64,000 nt of DNA from Mucilaginibacter mallensis (lineage in GTDB: Bacteria; Bacteroidota; Bacteroidia; Sphingobacteriales; Sphingobacteriaceae): assembly GCF_900105165.1 (NCBI RefSeq), contig NZ_LT629740.1, forward strand, positions 3,968,001-4,032,000. The letters are read 5' to 3'. The notes under the pieces were generated by a model, which saw only the letters and a list, made by a program, of their open reading frames with translations, was not told where the DNA came from and ran no database searches. Below are positions 19,821-29,020 of the stretch, one piece after another. The first letter of the stretch is position 1. Every line of letters begins with the position of its first letter. The position numbers and the translations under genes were made by a program.

Positions 19821-19854
19821 AAACAGATTATTCGGCTTGCCGGGTAGTCTGTTT
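19821..19854 (+). terminator. Hairpin between precursor gene and export genes (attenuator-like)
   Basis: A long imperfect stem pairs AAACAGATTA (19821-19830) with TAGTCTGTTT (19845-19854), with an inner CGGC/GCCG stem. The T-run is displaced (GGTTGTTTTTT at 19860-19870), so it may act as a partial terminator or an RNA-stabilising hairpin that keeps precursor mRNA more abundant than export mRNA. Confidence 0.5.
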
Positions 19855-19919
19855 ATCATCGGTTGTTTTTTGGCTAGCAAATCCTGCTGTCAACTTCGCG
19901 TTCATTTTATAATTTAATT

Positions 19920-21476
19920 ATGATAGCATCCCATTTGTTTAAATCGCTAAATATAAAATATACGAATACATATGTACGATCATATTTTGATCAGCATCCC
20001 TTTCCAAACAGCCTATTGGCAATAACTGACTTGTTGGAATCTTATAAAATTTCCAGTGAAACGTATTTAACAAGCGATGATAAGATAAGTGAGTTTTCGT
20101 TACCCTTTATAGCTAAAAAAAACAGCCCGGAAGAGTTTGTCATGGTGACAGCCATTAATGATTCACATATCAATTATGTTGGAGACAATGGAAAAGCAGT
20201 AATGATGATAAAGCACGAATTTCTTTTAAGTTGGTCTGGAATCGGATTAGTTCCGGAAACCTCTGAATTAAGCGGAGAACCTGATTACAAAGCCAACTTC
20301 ATGAAGCAACTTTCCGCAACATTCTCGAAATGGTTAATCAGGTTTACTGCGGTCATTTGCCCGATTTTATTACTGGTTTTTACTTATAATCAGAATAGGA
20401 GCATTGATACATTGTGCCAAACGGTATTGTCATTGGTTGGCGTTGTAATTTGCGGGTTGTTGATCTATCAGAGTATGGATGAATCGAATCCGTTTGTTCG
20501 CAAGCTATGCACTTACAAAGGAAGATCTGATTGCGGCGAGATTACCTCTGGAAAAGGTGGGAAATTATTTAATGTATTCAAATGGAGCGAAATAGGTTTT
20601 ATCTATTTTAGCGCTATATTTCTGTTGCTGACAGTATCAAAATTTACAGTATCAAACCATTCATTTTTAGCTATCTTAAGCTTATGTTCATTGCCCTATA
20701 TGGTTTATTCCGTAACATTTCAATGGCTCATATTAAAAAAATGGTGCAGGCTCTGTCTGGCTGTTCAGGTGGTGTTGCTTATTCAATTTGCGATTCAATA
20801 TAATTATCTGGCCGATTTCAGATCGGTTGATATTCATTCGATTTTATTTTTTGGATTTTTCTCTATCATTTTGATGGCAATGCTTCGCATATATGTGCCG
20901 TTAAAAAGCGACGCCATTGCTTTAATCTCATTAAGTAAACAGTTAGGGCAGCTTAAGAAAGATAGAGAACTTTTCGACAGCTTATTATATAAGCGGCAAA
21001 AGCTCACATTTAACAATGCAGCCGTAGGCTCAATATCATTTGGTAGTGAACAAGCCACAACCGTTATCAAATGTGTTACAAATCCTTCCTGTGGCCCATG
21101 CGGGCCGATGTTTAAGAAGCTTGACCGTTGGCTAAGTGAAAACAGTAGCCTGCGTGTAGAATTCCTGTTTTGGGGAAACGCAGATAAGAACAGCTTTGAG
21201 AACAACTTTATTCGGCACCTCATCGCCTTATATAATGAAAAAGGTAGTTGTGTTTCTTATGAAGCCTATAAATCCTGGTATGAAACACCGCGTAAGCTGG
21301 ATGTGTGGATGGCGGATAGCCCGGTAGATGTAGATGGTTCCGAGGTAGAAAGCCTGTTAGAAGCTCATTCTCAATTCTGTGTTGTAAATAAGATACCCCA
21401 TACGCCTGCTATTTTCGTTGATGATCATCTGTTGCCGCAAGTATATGATATTGAGGATCTAAAATGGTTCTTTTAA
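19920..21476 (+). CDS. C39-like / VKOR / thioredoxin-fold fusion protein (518 aa)
   Basis: Three parts are visible. Residues about 1-110 resemble a C39 peptidase fold (YFDQHPFPNSLLAITDLLE, EEFVMVTAIND, WSGIGLVPE) but lack the catalytic Cys, so it probably binds leader peptide rather than cuts it. Residues about 135-330 are a vitamin K epoxide reductase (VKOR) membrane domain with several TM helices, loop Cys197 and Cys205 (LCTYKGRSDC) and the CxxC pair Cys276/Cys279 (KKWCRLCL). Residues about 365-518 are a thioredoxin-fold domain with CGPC at 391-394. VKOR-Trx fusions pass electrons from periplasmic thiols to quinone and form disulfides in exported proteins. It lies 135 bp after the 8-Cys precursor and 23 bp before the exporter, so the likely substrate is that peptide. 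Confidence 0.85.
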   Translation: MIASHLFKSLNIKYTNTYVRSYFDQHPFPNSLLAITDLLESYKISSETYLTSDDKISEFSLPFIAKKNSPEEFVMVTAINDSHINYVGDNGKAVMMIKHEFLLSWSGIGLVPETSELSGEPDYKANFMKQLSATFSKWLIRFTAVICPILLLVFTYNQNRSIDTLCQTVLSLVGVVICGLLIYQSMDESNPFVRKLCTYKGRSDCGEITSGKGGKLFNVFKWSEIGFIYFSAIFLLLTVSKFTVSNHSFLAILSLCSLPYMVYSVTFQWLILKKWCRLCLAVQVVLLIQFAIQYNYLADFRSVDIHSILFFGFFSIILMAMLRIYVPLKSDAIALISLSKQLGQLKKDRELFDSLLYKRQKLTFNNAAVGSISFGSEQATTVIKCVTNPSCGPCGPMFKKLDRWLSENSSLRVEFLFWGNADKNSFENNFIRHLIALYNEKGSCVSYEAYKSWYETPRKLDVWMADSPVDVDGSEVESLLEAHSQFCVVNKIPHTPAIFVDDHLLPQVYDIEDLKWFF

Positions 21477-21499
21477 CGGTTTTAGTATAAGGTTTTTAC

Positions 21500-23671
21500 A
21501 TGGGATTTACCTTTTTTAAACAGCAGGATACTATGGATTGTGGTGCTACCTGCCTGAGAATGGTATGCGGGCACTATGGCAGAAAAATTGGCATAGTCGA
21601 ATTGCGGCGTGCGTGTAGGATAACCAGTCAGGGGGCAAGCCTTTTAGGAGTTATGGAAGCTGCTGAAGTCATAGGATTTTCAACTACCGGGTTGGAACTA
21701 TCATTGAAAGATTTGCACAAACTTAAATTACCTGCTATCCTTCACTGGACTAAAGAGCACTTTGTTGTTCTTTTCAAAATTAAAAAGGACACATATTATG
21801 TAGCGGACCCTTCGAAAGCAATCATAAAGTTTTCAAAACCGGAGTTTACAGAACGTTGGTGCAATGCGGATGGTAATGGTATCGCACTTGAACTGGTACC
21901 TCTGCCTGCTTTGCAGGAAGGGTCAGATAAAAACCATTCTTCACATGGCGGTGAGTTTCTGAAGCGGTATTTCTATATTTATAAGGCTTTAATTTTTCAG
22001 ATCCTGATTGGTCTTGCAATTGCCAGCCTGCTGCAACTGGTCCTGCCTTTTCTTACCCAATCACTCATCGATACAGGCATCAGATATCGAAATATCAATT
22101 TTATTCAGTTAATAATTATTGCTCAGGTGATGCTCCTTATTGGTAGGGCGGCTGTTAATTTTATTCGTTCCTGGCTGTTGTTTCATTTAAGCATGAGGAT
22201 CAACTTATCGATTCTGGCTGATTTTGTGCTTAAGCTGATGAAATTACCGATTAGCTTCTTTCTTTCCAAGACTTCAGGAGACATTCTGCAACGCATAAAC
22301 GATCAGTCTAAAATTGAAAGCTTTTTGACAGGCCCCTTCCTAAACACAATATTTTCCTTGGGAAACTTGATTGTTTTCAGCGTGTTACTATTTTTTTTCA
22401 ATAAGGTAATTTTTTTAATTTCTCTTATTGGGGTAATCGCCTATTCACTATGGGTACTTTGTTTTCTTAGGTACCGCCGTTTTTTAAACTTCAAAAAATT
22501 TGATGTCTCTTCGAAAAATCAAAACTTATTGATGCAGCTTATTTTTGGAATTAAGGAAATTAAGCTTAATAATAGTGAGCGCGAGTTTAGATGGGAATGG
22601 GAGAATTCGCAAGTCGAACTTTTTAGATGGGATATGAAAAATATTTCCTTGAACCAGGTACAGGAGATAGGTGCGACATTTATTAATGAATCGAAGAATA
22701 TACTTATAACGTATTTATGTGCAACCTATGTTATTCATGGAGAAATAACCCTTGGTACCATGATGGCAATGCTATATGTTATAGGACAACTCAACAGTCC
22801 AGTGGAGTACATTGCACTCTTTGTGCAAGAGGTACAGGATGCGACAATCAGTTGGGAGCGTTTAAATGAAGTTCAGCAAATGGATGATGAATTTTCAGGA
22901 ACAGAAGATCGCTGCTCATCACTACCTGACAACAGGAATATTTACATAGAAAACCTGGATTTTAGCTACCCGGGTGCGGGAAATCCAACGGTTATTGACA
23001 AGTTGTCTTTTGAAATTCCTTATGGTAAGAGTACCGCAATAGTTGGAAAAAGTGGCTGTGGAAAGACTACGCTGGTCAATCTTATATTGCAATTGTACTC
23101 CAAAGACGCTGGTAAGATACTTGTAGGAAATATTGACATAGAACAGATGGATCCCCGGGCGTGGAGACAGGCTTGCGGTTTCGTGATGCAGGATGGATAT
23201 ATCTTCTCTGATACCATAATTAAAAATATTACAGTAAGTACCGGAATATATGATCAGGCGATGCTTGATTTAGCAATTGAAGTTGCCAATCTCGGTGATT
23301 TTATTAATGACCTGGCATTAAAAGGGGATACAAAGATAGGGGTTGGTGGAGTTGGCTTGAGTCAGGGGCAGAAGCAAAGAATATTGATAGCCCGGGTCGT
23401 TTATAAAAATGCCGATTTTGTCTTCCTGGATGAAGCGACAAATGCATTGGATGCAGAAAATGAAAGAACGATCATCTCCAATTTTAATAAGTTCTTCAAA
23501 GGGAAGACTGTTGTTATTATTGCCCATCGATTGAGTACAGTAACAAATGCAGATAATATTATTGTTATGAGTAAGGGAAAGCTAATTGAACAGGGCAGAC
23601 ACGAAAGCCTGATCAAAGAACAGGGTGCTTATTATTCACTGATAAAAAATCAACTTGAACTTGGCATCTGA
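21500..23671 (+). CDS. Peptidase-containing ABC transporter (C39, PCAT type, 723 aa)
   Basis: The N-terminal C39 cysteine peptidase (about 1-135) keeps its active site: Cys14 in TMDCGATCLRMV, His in TKEHFVVLF and Asp in VADPSK. A six-helix transmembrane region covers about 150-440. The C-terminal ATPase has Walker A GKSGCGKTT (about residues 515-523), signature LSQGQKQR and Walker B FVFLDEATNALD. Such proteins remove GG leaders and export the core. The precursor at 19608 ends its leader in VIGG, matching this specificity. Start is ATG 21500; the stop TGA shares its last base with the next ATG. Length is normal for the family. Confidence 0.93.
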   Translation: MGFTFFKQQDTMDCGATCLRMVCGHYGRKIGIVELRRACRITSQGASLLGVMEAAEVIGFSTTGLELSLKDLHKLKLPAILHWTKEHFVVLFKIKKDTYYVADPSKAIIKFSKPEFTERWCNADGNGIALELVPLPALQEGSDKNHSSHGGEFLKRYFYIYKALIFQILIGLAIASLLQLVLPFLTQSLIDTGIRYRNINFIQLIIIAQVMLLIGRAAVNFIRSWLLFHLSMRINLSILADFVLKLMKLPISFFLSKTSGDILQRINDQSKIESFLTGPFLNTIFSLGNLIVFSVLLFFFNKVIFLISLIGVIAYSLWVLCFLRYRRFLNFKKFDVSSKNQNLLMQLIFGIKEIKLNNSEREFRWEWENSQVELFRWDMKNISLNQVQEIGATFINESKNILITYLCATYVIHGEITLGTMMAMLYVIGQLNSPVEYIALFVQEVQDATISWERLNEVQQMDDEFSGTEDRCSSLPDNRNIYIENLDFSYPGAGNPTVIDKLSFEIPYGKSTAIVGKSGCGKTTLVNLILQLYSKDAGKILVGNIDIEQMDPRAWRQACGFVMQDGYIFSDTIIKNITVSTGIYDQAMLDLAIEVANLGDFINDLALKGDTKIGVGGVGLSQGQKQRILIARVVYKNADFVFLDEATNALDAENERTIISNFNKFFKGKTVVIIAHRLSTVTNADNIIVMSKGKLIEQGRHESLIKEQGAYYSLIKNQLELGI

Positions 23672-24168
23672 TGGAAGGTATGGAAAACAAATTTCAACAC
23701 TTTCAGGAAGCAATTCATACAGAAGAACTACTTGCTATAACGGGGAGCCGTTCAGCTACTGTATTGAAAATAAGTCTATTGACATATTTATTGGCAATAG
23801 CACTACTTTTCTTGGCTATTTCCTGTGTAAAGTTTACGATAACCGTAAATAAGGAGATGACGATTCATAAAGAGGGAAATGCCGTCTATGGTCAAGTGGA
23901 AATGACTTCGGAAGAGGTCAAAAATTTACTTACCGGTCAAAAAATGGTACTTAGCGCTCAGAAAAACAGGGACCTTGTCGTTGACGGGACAATTAACGCC
24001 GTTGTTAATAATGGGTCAACTTACATAATAAATATATTGCTTAACACGACCAAGGGGAAAACATGGTTAACAGGTATTACGACAGCGAAAGTTGAAATTA
24101 AAATAGCCGATGAAGGGTTATTTAAAAAAATCAGCCATACATTTTTTAACATCTCGCTCAATAAATAA
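23671..24168 (+). CDS. Very short HlyD-like membrane fusion protein (165 aa)
   Basis: The ATG at 23671 overlaps the transporter stop by one base, so the genes are translationally coupled. HTEELLAITGSRSATVLKIS followed by one TM helix (about residues 31-53) matches the N-terminus of Bacteroidetes HlyD-type adaptors, and the C-terminal part (VEMTSEEVKNLLTGQKMVLS, ITTAKVEIKIADEGLFKKI) resembles their final beta-barrel strands. The alpha-helical hairpin and lipoyl halves that normally fill about 250 residues between these parts are missing, so the protein is under half the usual length of about 430. No internal frameshift is seen. Either a minimal periplasmic adaptor, or an internally deleted gene kept by coupling. 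Function is inferred from its neighbour. Confidence 0.6.
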   Translation: MEGMENKFQHFQEAIHTEELLAITGSRSATVLKISLLTYLLAIALLFLAISCVKFTITVNKEMTIHKEGNAVYGQVEMTSEEVKNLLTGQKMVLSAQKNRDLVVDGTINAVVNNGSTYIINILLNTTKGKTWLTGITTAKVEIKIADEGLFKKISHTFFNISLNK

Positions 24169-24185
24169 TTATTAAAACACAAAAA

Positions 24186-26582
24186 ATGATAAAGAACATT
24201 TTTAAAATTGCATTGCGTTATCTGTGGAAGGACAGGGTATTTTCCGGGATTAATTTGTTGGGATTAATCACTAGTCTATCCTTCGTGATCGTTATAATGG
24301 GATACATACAGTATGAGCTATCCTTCGATAAATATTATACCAATTCCCCCCGTGTTTACCGTATCCTTGAACAGGAAGTGGTAAATGGAGAGAAAAATTA
24401 TCACGTACTTATCCCCAATGCGATAGCTCAGGCACTAAAAACATCGTTTCCTGATTTTGAGGCGGCCACAAGCATCAATAAATCTGTTCTCCAATTCTCT
24501 TATCGGAATGAGCCGATGTCCGCCAATATATTAATCACCAACAGTTCATTTTTTAAGGTATTTAACTTTCGATTTGAACAGGGTAACGCGGTTGATGTTT
24601 CGAAAGAAGGTAAGTGTATTGTAATTACTAGAAAATTCGCTGATAAGTACTTTTCCGGACATAATCCCTTGGGACAGAGCATCATCAGCAAGTCGAATCA
24701 CGCTTGGAAGATCGCGGGTGTAATTGAAACTATTCCTGGTAATACACACTTCAACGCCGAAGCTATGATAATATCTGATGTCGACCAGCAACCTCTGAAC
24801 TTGTCGGCTTATAATACATCTTCTCAATACGTATTAATGCGGGAAGGAGCAGACCCTAAAACGATGCAACAAAAGCTGGCGTGTTTTTACAAAAGCTATA
24901 ATTTTCCAGCATCGGTAGGGGTCACTTTCCAGCCTGTAACCAGCATCCACTTGCACTCCAATTACAGCGACGAGCTATTTGAGAATGGTAATGTAAAATA
25001 TATATACATATATGCCACCATTAGCTTCCTCGTCTTATTAATCGCTTGTATTAACTTCATTAATCTAACGACCGTGCGTTTCATGCAAAGATCCGTCGAA
25101 GTCGGTATTAGGAAGGTTATGGGGGCGCATAAAAGCCAGGTATTCTTTCAATTTATAACAGAATCCATCCTATTATTTATTATCGCTTCTCCTATTTCAT
25201 ATTTGGTAGCCAGTTTATGCTGGAAGAAATTTTCTGATATATTAGGACTTGACGTGGAACCGACTTATCTTTTTAATGCTGGAACCTTACTTCTGGTGTT
25301 GCTAATCTGCATGATAACAGGATTGATATCAGGGCTATTTCCGGCTCTTTATCTTACCAGAGTAGATATTAGTACGCTTCTAAAAAAACTTGCCAGCTCT
25401 CATAACCTTAAATTTACAATAAGAAAAGTGCTAATAGTAGCGCAATTCACCGTCTCCGTGGTGCTAATAATTTCTGCCCTTCTTATCAAGCAACAAATGA
25501 TCTTGCTTAACAATGCTGATCTTGGTTTTAACAAGACAGGCCTGTTAATCTTGAAAGAGCATGATTTCGGGACATCAGCGATCTCTTTCAAAAGCGAGTT
25601 GGAAAAAAATGGAAATGTTAAAGATGTCAGCATTGCAAGTTTTGATATCGGAGGAAATTACGGAAGTAATTCAACCATGAGTAATCCGGCAGACACAACA
25701 AAACAATGGGCATTCTCATTTGTCGATGCAGATAACAGTTTTATAAAAACCATGCATATTCGATTGTTAGCCGGGACAGACTTTAGCACTTATGTGAAAA
25801 GAAAAATCAAGCTAGTCTCCGCAGACTCGTCGAAATTAGTTAAAAATCTAAAAACCTCTGAACAACTTATCATATTAACCGATAAAACGGTCAGTCTATT
25901 ACAGCTCAAGAATCCTATTGGATCTGAATTGAATTATGGCGGACTTCAGGGAACGGTCATTGGCGTTATAAAAGATTTTCAGGGAACATCATTTCATACA
26001 AGCACCCCTAATGTCGTTATTCGTTCAAACATAGAAAATAATTTTGGGCAAACTTATATCAGGATAGAGATGCAGAATTTACCTGAAACTCTTCACTTTA
26101 TTGAGCAAAAATGGCGAGACTTTTATCCGCGGGATCATTTTGACTTTAGTTTTGCTGACGATAAGGTAAAGCAACTTTACGCCTCAGAGGAACGCCTGAT
26201 GTTGATCGTGAACTTTTTTACCGTACTGGCCATTTGTATCGCATGCTTTGGATTGTTCAGCCTCGTCGCGATTTCCATAAGCCAAAGAATGAAAGAAGTA
26301 AGCATCAGAAAAGTGCTTGGGGCGGGTATAACGGAAATATTTATCCTATTGACTAAGGACTTTTTTAGATTGATAGTCTTTTCAATAATCATCTCTATAC
26401 CAATTACATGGTTCTTCATGAATAAATGGTTAGAAACATTTGTTTATAGGATATCCTTTAATTGGATAACCATCTTGATTTCTGGTATTCTAATAATTGT
26501 AGTGGCGTTTTCTATAATAAGTTTTCAGATCGTTAAGGTGGCTGTTTCGAGCCCATTGAAAAGTTTAAAGTCAGATAATTAA
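24186..26582 (+). CDS. MacB/FtsX-type ABC transporter permease (798 aa)
   Basis: Two copies of the MacB periplasmic-core plus FtsX-permease unit are present. The first begins KIALRYLWKDRVFSGINLLG and has the FtsX motif FMQRSVEVGIRKVMGAHKSQ with three further TM helices; the second ends with ISQRMKEVSIRKVLGAGITE and three TM helices. Proteins of this size and layout are the standard Bacteroidetes 'ABC transporter permease' and need a separate ATPase, which is not encoded here. It lies 17 nt after the HlyD-like gene and seems to be the last gene of the peptide locus. Likely jobs are self-protection or efflux of the peptide, or lipoprotein/antimicrobial-peptide export; the context favours peptide-linked resistance. 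Confidence 0.82.
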   Translation: MIKNIFKIALRYLWKDRVFSGINLLGLITSLSFVIVIMGYIQYELSFDKYYTNSPRVYRILEQEVVNGEKNYHVLIPNAIAQALKTSFPDFEAATSINKSVLQFSYRNEPMSANILITNSSFFKVFNFRFEQGNAVDVSKEGKCIVITRKFADKYFSGHNPLGQSIISKSNHAWKIAGVIETIPGNTHFNAEAMIISDVDQQPLNLSAYNTSSQYVLMREGADPKTMQQKLACFYKSYNFPASVGVTFQPVTSIHLHSNYSDELFENGNVKYIYIYATISFLVLLIACINFINLTTVRFMQRSVEVGIRKVMGAHKSQVFFQFITESILLFIIASPISYLVASLCWKKFSDILGLDVEPTYLFNAGTLLLVLLICMITGLISGLFPALYLTRVDISTLLKKLASSHNLKFTIRKVLIVAQFTVSVVLIISALLIKQQMILLNNADLGFNKTGLLILKEHDFGTSAISFKSELEKNGNVKDVSIASFDIGGNYGSNSTMSNPADTTKQWAFSFVDADNSFIKTMHIRLLAGTDFSTYVKRKIKLVSADSSKLVKNLKTSEQLIILTDKTVSLLQLKNPIGSELNYGGLQGTVIGVIKDFQGTSFHTSTPNVVIRSNIENNFGQTYIRIEMQNLPETLHFIEQKWRDFYPRDHFDFSFADDKVKQLYASEERLMLIVNFFTVLAICIACFGLFSLVAISISQRMKEVSIRKVLGAGITEIFILLTKDFFRLIVFSIIISIPITWFFMNKWLETFVYRISFNWITILISGILIIVVAFSIISFQIVKVAVSSPLKSLKSDN

Positions 26583-26591
26583 TAAACTTAA

Positions 26592-27122
26592 GGCATACCA
26601 ACACCTTCGATAAATGCCTCTTACAATTATTTCCTGGGATTTAAGGGTGGCTGGAATTTATATGCTAGCATCTATACGCAGATTGGCTTGAAGGATGAGT
26701 TTTCCGAAGTATATACGGCAAGTACCTATAATTCTTTTCATCCGCTCTCTGATACCTCATTTATTCAAAAAACAAATGAACAGGTTTTTGAAACCTATAC
26801 AGATAATATTAATATGGACACACGAGTTCTTCCGAATTTTGGCGGGGAATTAGTTGCAATTTTGCCGAATACAAAATTCGGAAGTTACGGCGTTGATATT
26901 CTTTATTCACATGACGACATCATCTCTAATAAACAATACTCGCTGAATGGCTACCTGGCCACTACCATGGTGGGTATACCTATATCCCTAATTTATAAAA
27001 CAGGTTTACCCACTGTCAACCTTGAACCGTATCTTCAATACGAGTCATTTTTTAATGAAACGATTCCCAACGCTCATTTGTGGGATGCCAAATTTACCGT
27101 ACCAATCAGTCGTGTTTTCTGA
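26592..27122 (+). pseudogene. C-terminal fragment of an outer-membrane beta-barrel protein
   Basis: The frame is open from just after TAA 26589 to TGA 27120-27122 but has no ATG near its start; coding sense (YNYFLGFKGGWNLYASIYTQ) begins before the first possible start codon, TTG 26688. Alternating hydrophobic and polar residues, many aromatic residues and a final Phe (TVPISRVF) are typical of the last strands of an outer-membrane barrel. The missing signal peptide and N-terminal strands make it a truncated remnant left next to the permease gene. It could have come from a gene lost when the peptide locus arrived. Confidence 0.55.
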
Positions 27123-27477
27123 TAATCAGTCAGGTAAATGGTGGAATCGGTTATTTCTTTTCTTCTTTTTAAGATGGGCGTAGGGTAGTATGTCCGGTCA
27201 TTTTCGTATAGAAATCCTCGATCTCATTCATCATAATCTCCAGGAATATCCCCTCGATTAAGGGCTATTAAGGGTAAATAAGGCGATATAAGCATCCATA
27301 AGCTCCCTAATTTCTCCGTATTTTTCTGTAACTCAAAAATTTTAGTTTTGAGTTACATCTCAGTTACAAAAGCACGAAAGCCAGGGGCAGAAATCCAAGA
27401 ATTTGGACAAGTGAAATAAACATAACTTATTAACAATGAGCAATTTGATTGTCGTAATTTGGAGTTATTTGGCAGGC
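27123..27477. other. Non-coding junction between accessory region and mnmE
   Basis: No gene is seen. It contains a perfect 10-bp inverted repeat TAACTCAAAA (27329-27338) / TTTTGAGTTA (27346-27355) with a 7-nt loop and a partial third copy of the GTTAC word at 27361-27366, but no T-run. This is the boundary between accessory genes and the 3' end of mnmE, so any recombination site should be here or inside the last codons of mnmE. Confidence 0.4.
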
Positions 27478-28845
27478 CTACTTGCCGATACAAAACTTGC
27501 TAAAAATATTCTCCAACAAATCATCCGTAGTAACAGCTCCTGTTATTTCACCGAGATAGTGGAGGGCTTGTTTGATATCGGTAGCTAAAAAATCGGAGGT
27601 GATGTCGCTGTCAATTCCGCTGAGTACTTTAATGAGTGATTCTTCAGTTTTTTGGAGCGCCTCGAGGTGGCGGATATTGGTTACCAGCGTTTCGTTACCC
27701 GTTAGCTCATATTTTATAGCAGCGTGATAGATAGCATTTTTAAGCTCATCTATGTTTACTTTGTCTTTGGCTGAGATCAAGACGGTATTTTCATTGTGTG
27801 GCAATGCACTCACTTGTGCGTCCGAAAAAAGATCTATTTTATTGGCTACAATCAGCATGGAAATGCCCGGTTTTTGCAGGTTTGCAATGTCCTGGTTAAG
27901 CTCTTCAATGGTGATCTGTTCGGCATCATAAACATAAATCAGCAAGGCCGACTGATTGATCTTTTCCATAGTACGCTGTACCCCTATCTGTTCAATGGCA
28001 TCTGTGGCTTCACGGATACCGGCGGTATCTATCAGCCTGAAATTAATGCCACGAATATTCAGTACTTCTTCAATCGTATCGCGCGTAGTGCCGGGTAAAT
28101 GGCTTACAATGGCACGTTCTTCGTTTAGCAAAGCATTCAGCAGGGTTGATTTACCTGCATTTGGCCTGCCTGCTATTACGGTATTTACGCCAAGCTTAAT
28201 AGCGTTACCCAGCTCAAAAGATTGTATGAGTGAACCAATTATACGGGTAATATCATGCGTTAATTTTTTAAGCTGATCACGGTTAGCAAATTCTACGTCT
28301 TCTTCCGAAAAATCAAGTTCCAGCTCTATCAGCGATGCAAATTGTACCAGTTGCTCACGCAGGGTTTGCAGTTGGTTGCTAAACCCGCCTCTCAGCTGCT
28401 GCAGTGCTACTTGCTGTGATGCTTTGGAGTTGGAAGCAATCAGATCGGCAACAGCTTCGGCTTGTGACAGGTCCATTTGACCATTTAGGAAGGCACGCAG
28501 TGTAAATTCGCCCGGTTTGGCCCCCCTTGCCCCTTTTTTTATCAGCAGTTTAATGATCGACTCAATAATATACGCCGAACCATGACAAGAGATCTCCACC
28601 ACATTTTCACGTGTGTAAGAGCGTGGCGCTACAAATAATGAAGCCAATACCTCATCCAAAATCATATCGCCATCCACAATATTGCCAAAATGTATGGTAT
28701 GCGATTCCTGCTGGGTTAAGTCCTTACCCTTAAAAACACTTTGGGCAATACTAATGGCATCCGGCCCCGATAGGCGTATAATACCAATGGCACCACTTCC
28801 GGATGGTGTAGCAAGGGCAACTATTGTTTCTTCTTTGTTAGTCAT
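27478..28845 (-). CDS. mnmE: tRNA modification GTPase MnmE (TrmE), 455 aa
   Basis: MnmE with MnmG makes the cmnm5 modification at wobble U34 of tRNAs. The N-terminal folate-binding domain begins EETIVALATPSGSGAIGIIR and the helical domain includes GQMDLSQAEAVADLI. The GTPase domain has GRPNAGKSTLLN (G1), LPGTTRDTIEE (G2), DTAGIRE (G3) and NKID (G4). The protein ends in the invariant FCIGK whose Cys is needed for modification. Length is normal. The 3' end faces the accessory region; in other bacteria these last bases (thdF/trmE) are the insertion site of SGI1-type islands. Confidence 0.96.
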   Translation of the reverse strand: MTNKEETIVALATPSGSGAIGIIRLSGPDAISIAQSVFKGKDLTQQESHTIHFGNIVDGDMILDEVLASLFVAPRSYTRENVVEISCHGSAYIIESIIKLLIKKGARGAKPGEFTLRAFLNGQMDLSQAEAVADLIASNSKASQQVALQQLRGGFSNQLQTLREQLVQFASLIELELDFSEEDVEFANRDQLKKLTHDITRIIGSLIQSFELGNAIKLGVNTVIAGRPNAGKSTLLNALLNEERAIVSHLPGTTRDTIEEVLNIRGINFRLIDTAGIREATDAIEQIGVQRTMEKINQSALLIYVYDAEQITIEELNQDIANLQKPGISMLIVANKIDLFSDAQVSALPHNENTVLISAKDKVNIDELKNAIYHAAIKYELTGNETLVTNIRHLEALQKTEESLIKVLSGIDSDITSDFLATDIKQALHYLGEITGAVTTDDLLENIFSKFCIGK

Positions 28846-28889
28846 TTGTGATTCGCTTCGCTGTCATTGGTCATTGGTTTGCATAATTG

Positions 28890-28920
28890 CTATGAACTAT
28901 CAACCATGAACTATGAACCG
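28890..28920. repeat. Copy of the 'ctatgaactat' intergenic repeat
   Basis: About 30 bases built from CTATGAAC and AACCATGAAC units, almost the same as the terminal repeats around the four-helix-bundle gene at 49207 but here as a single, unpaired copy upstream of mnmE. Confidence 0.65.
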
Positions 28921-29020
28921 TGCTGCAAAAGTCGTTATTTAAGGCCAATCTTCCTGCCATTTTTTTGTAAGTATAATATCATCGGTCATCTGCCAAAAAA
29001 CTCTAAATTCGCCGGTAATT

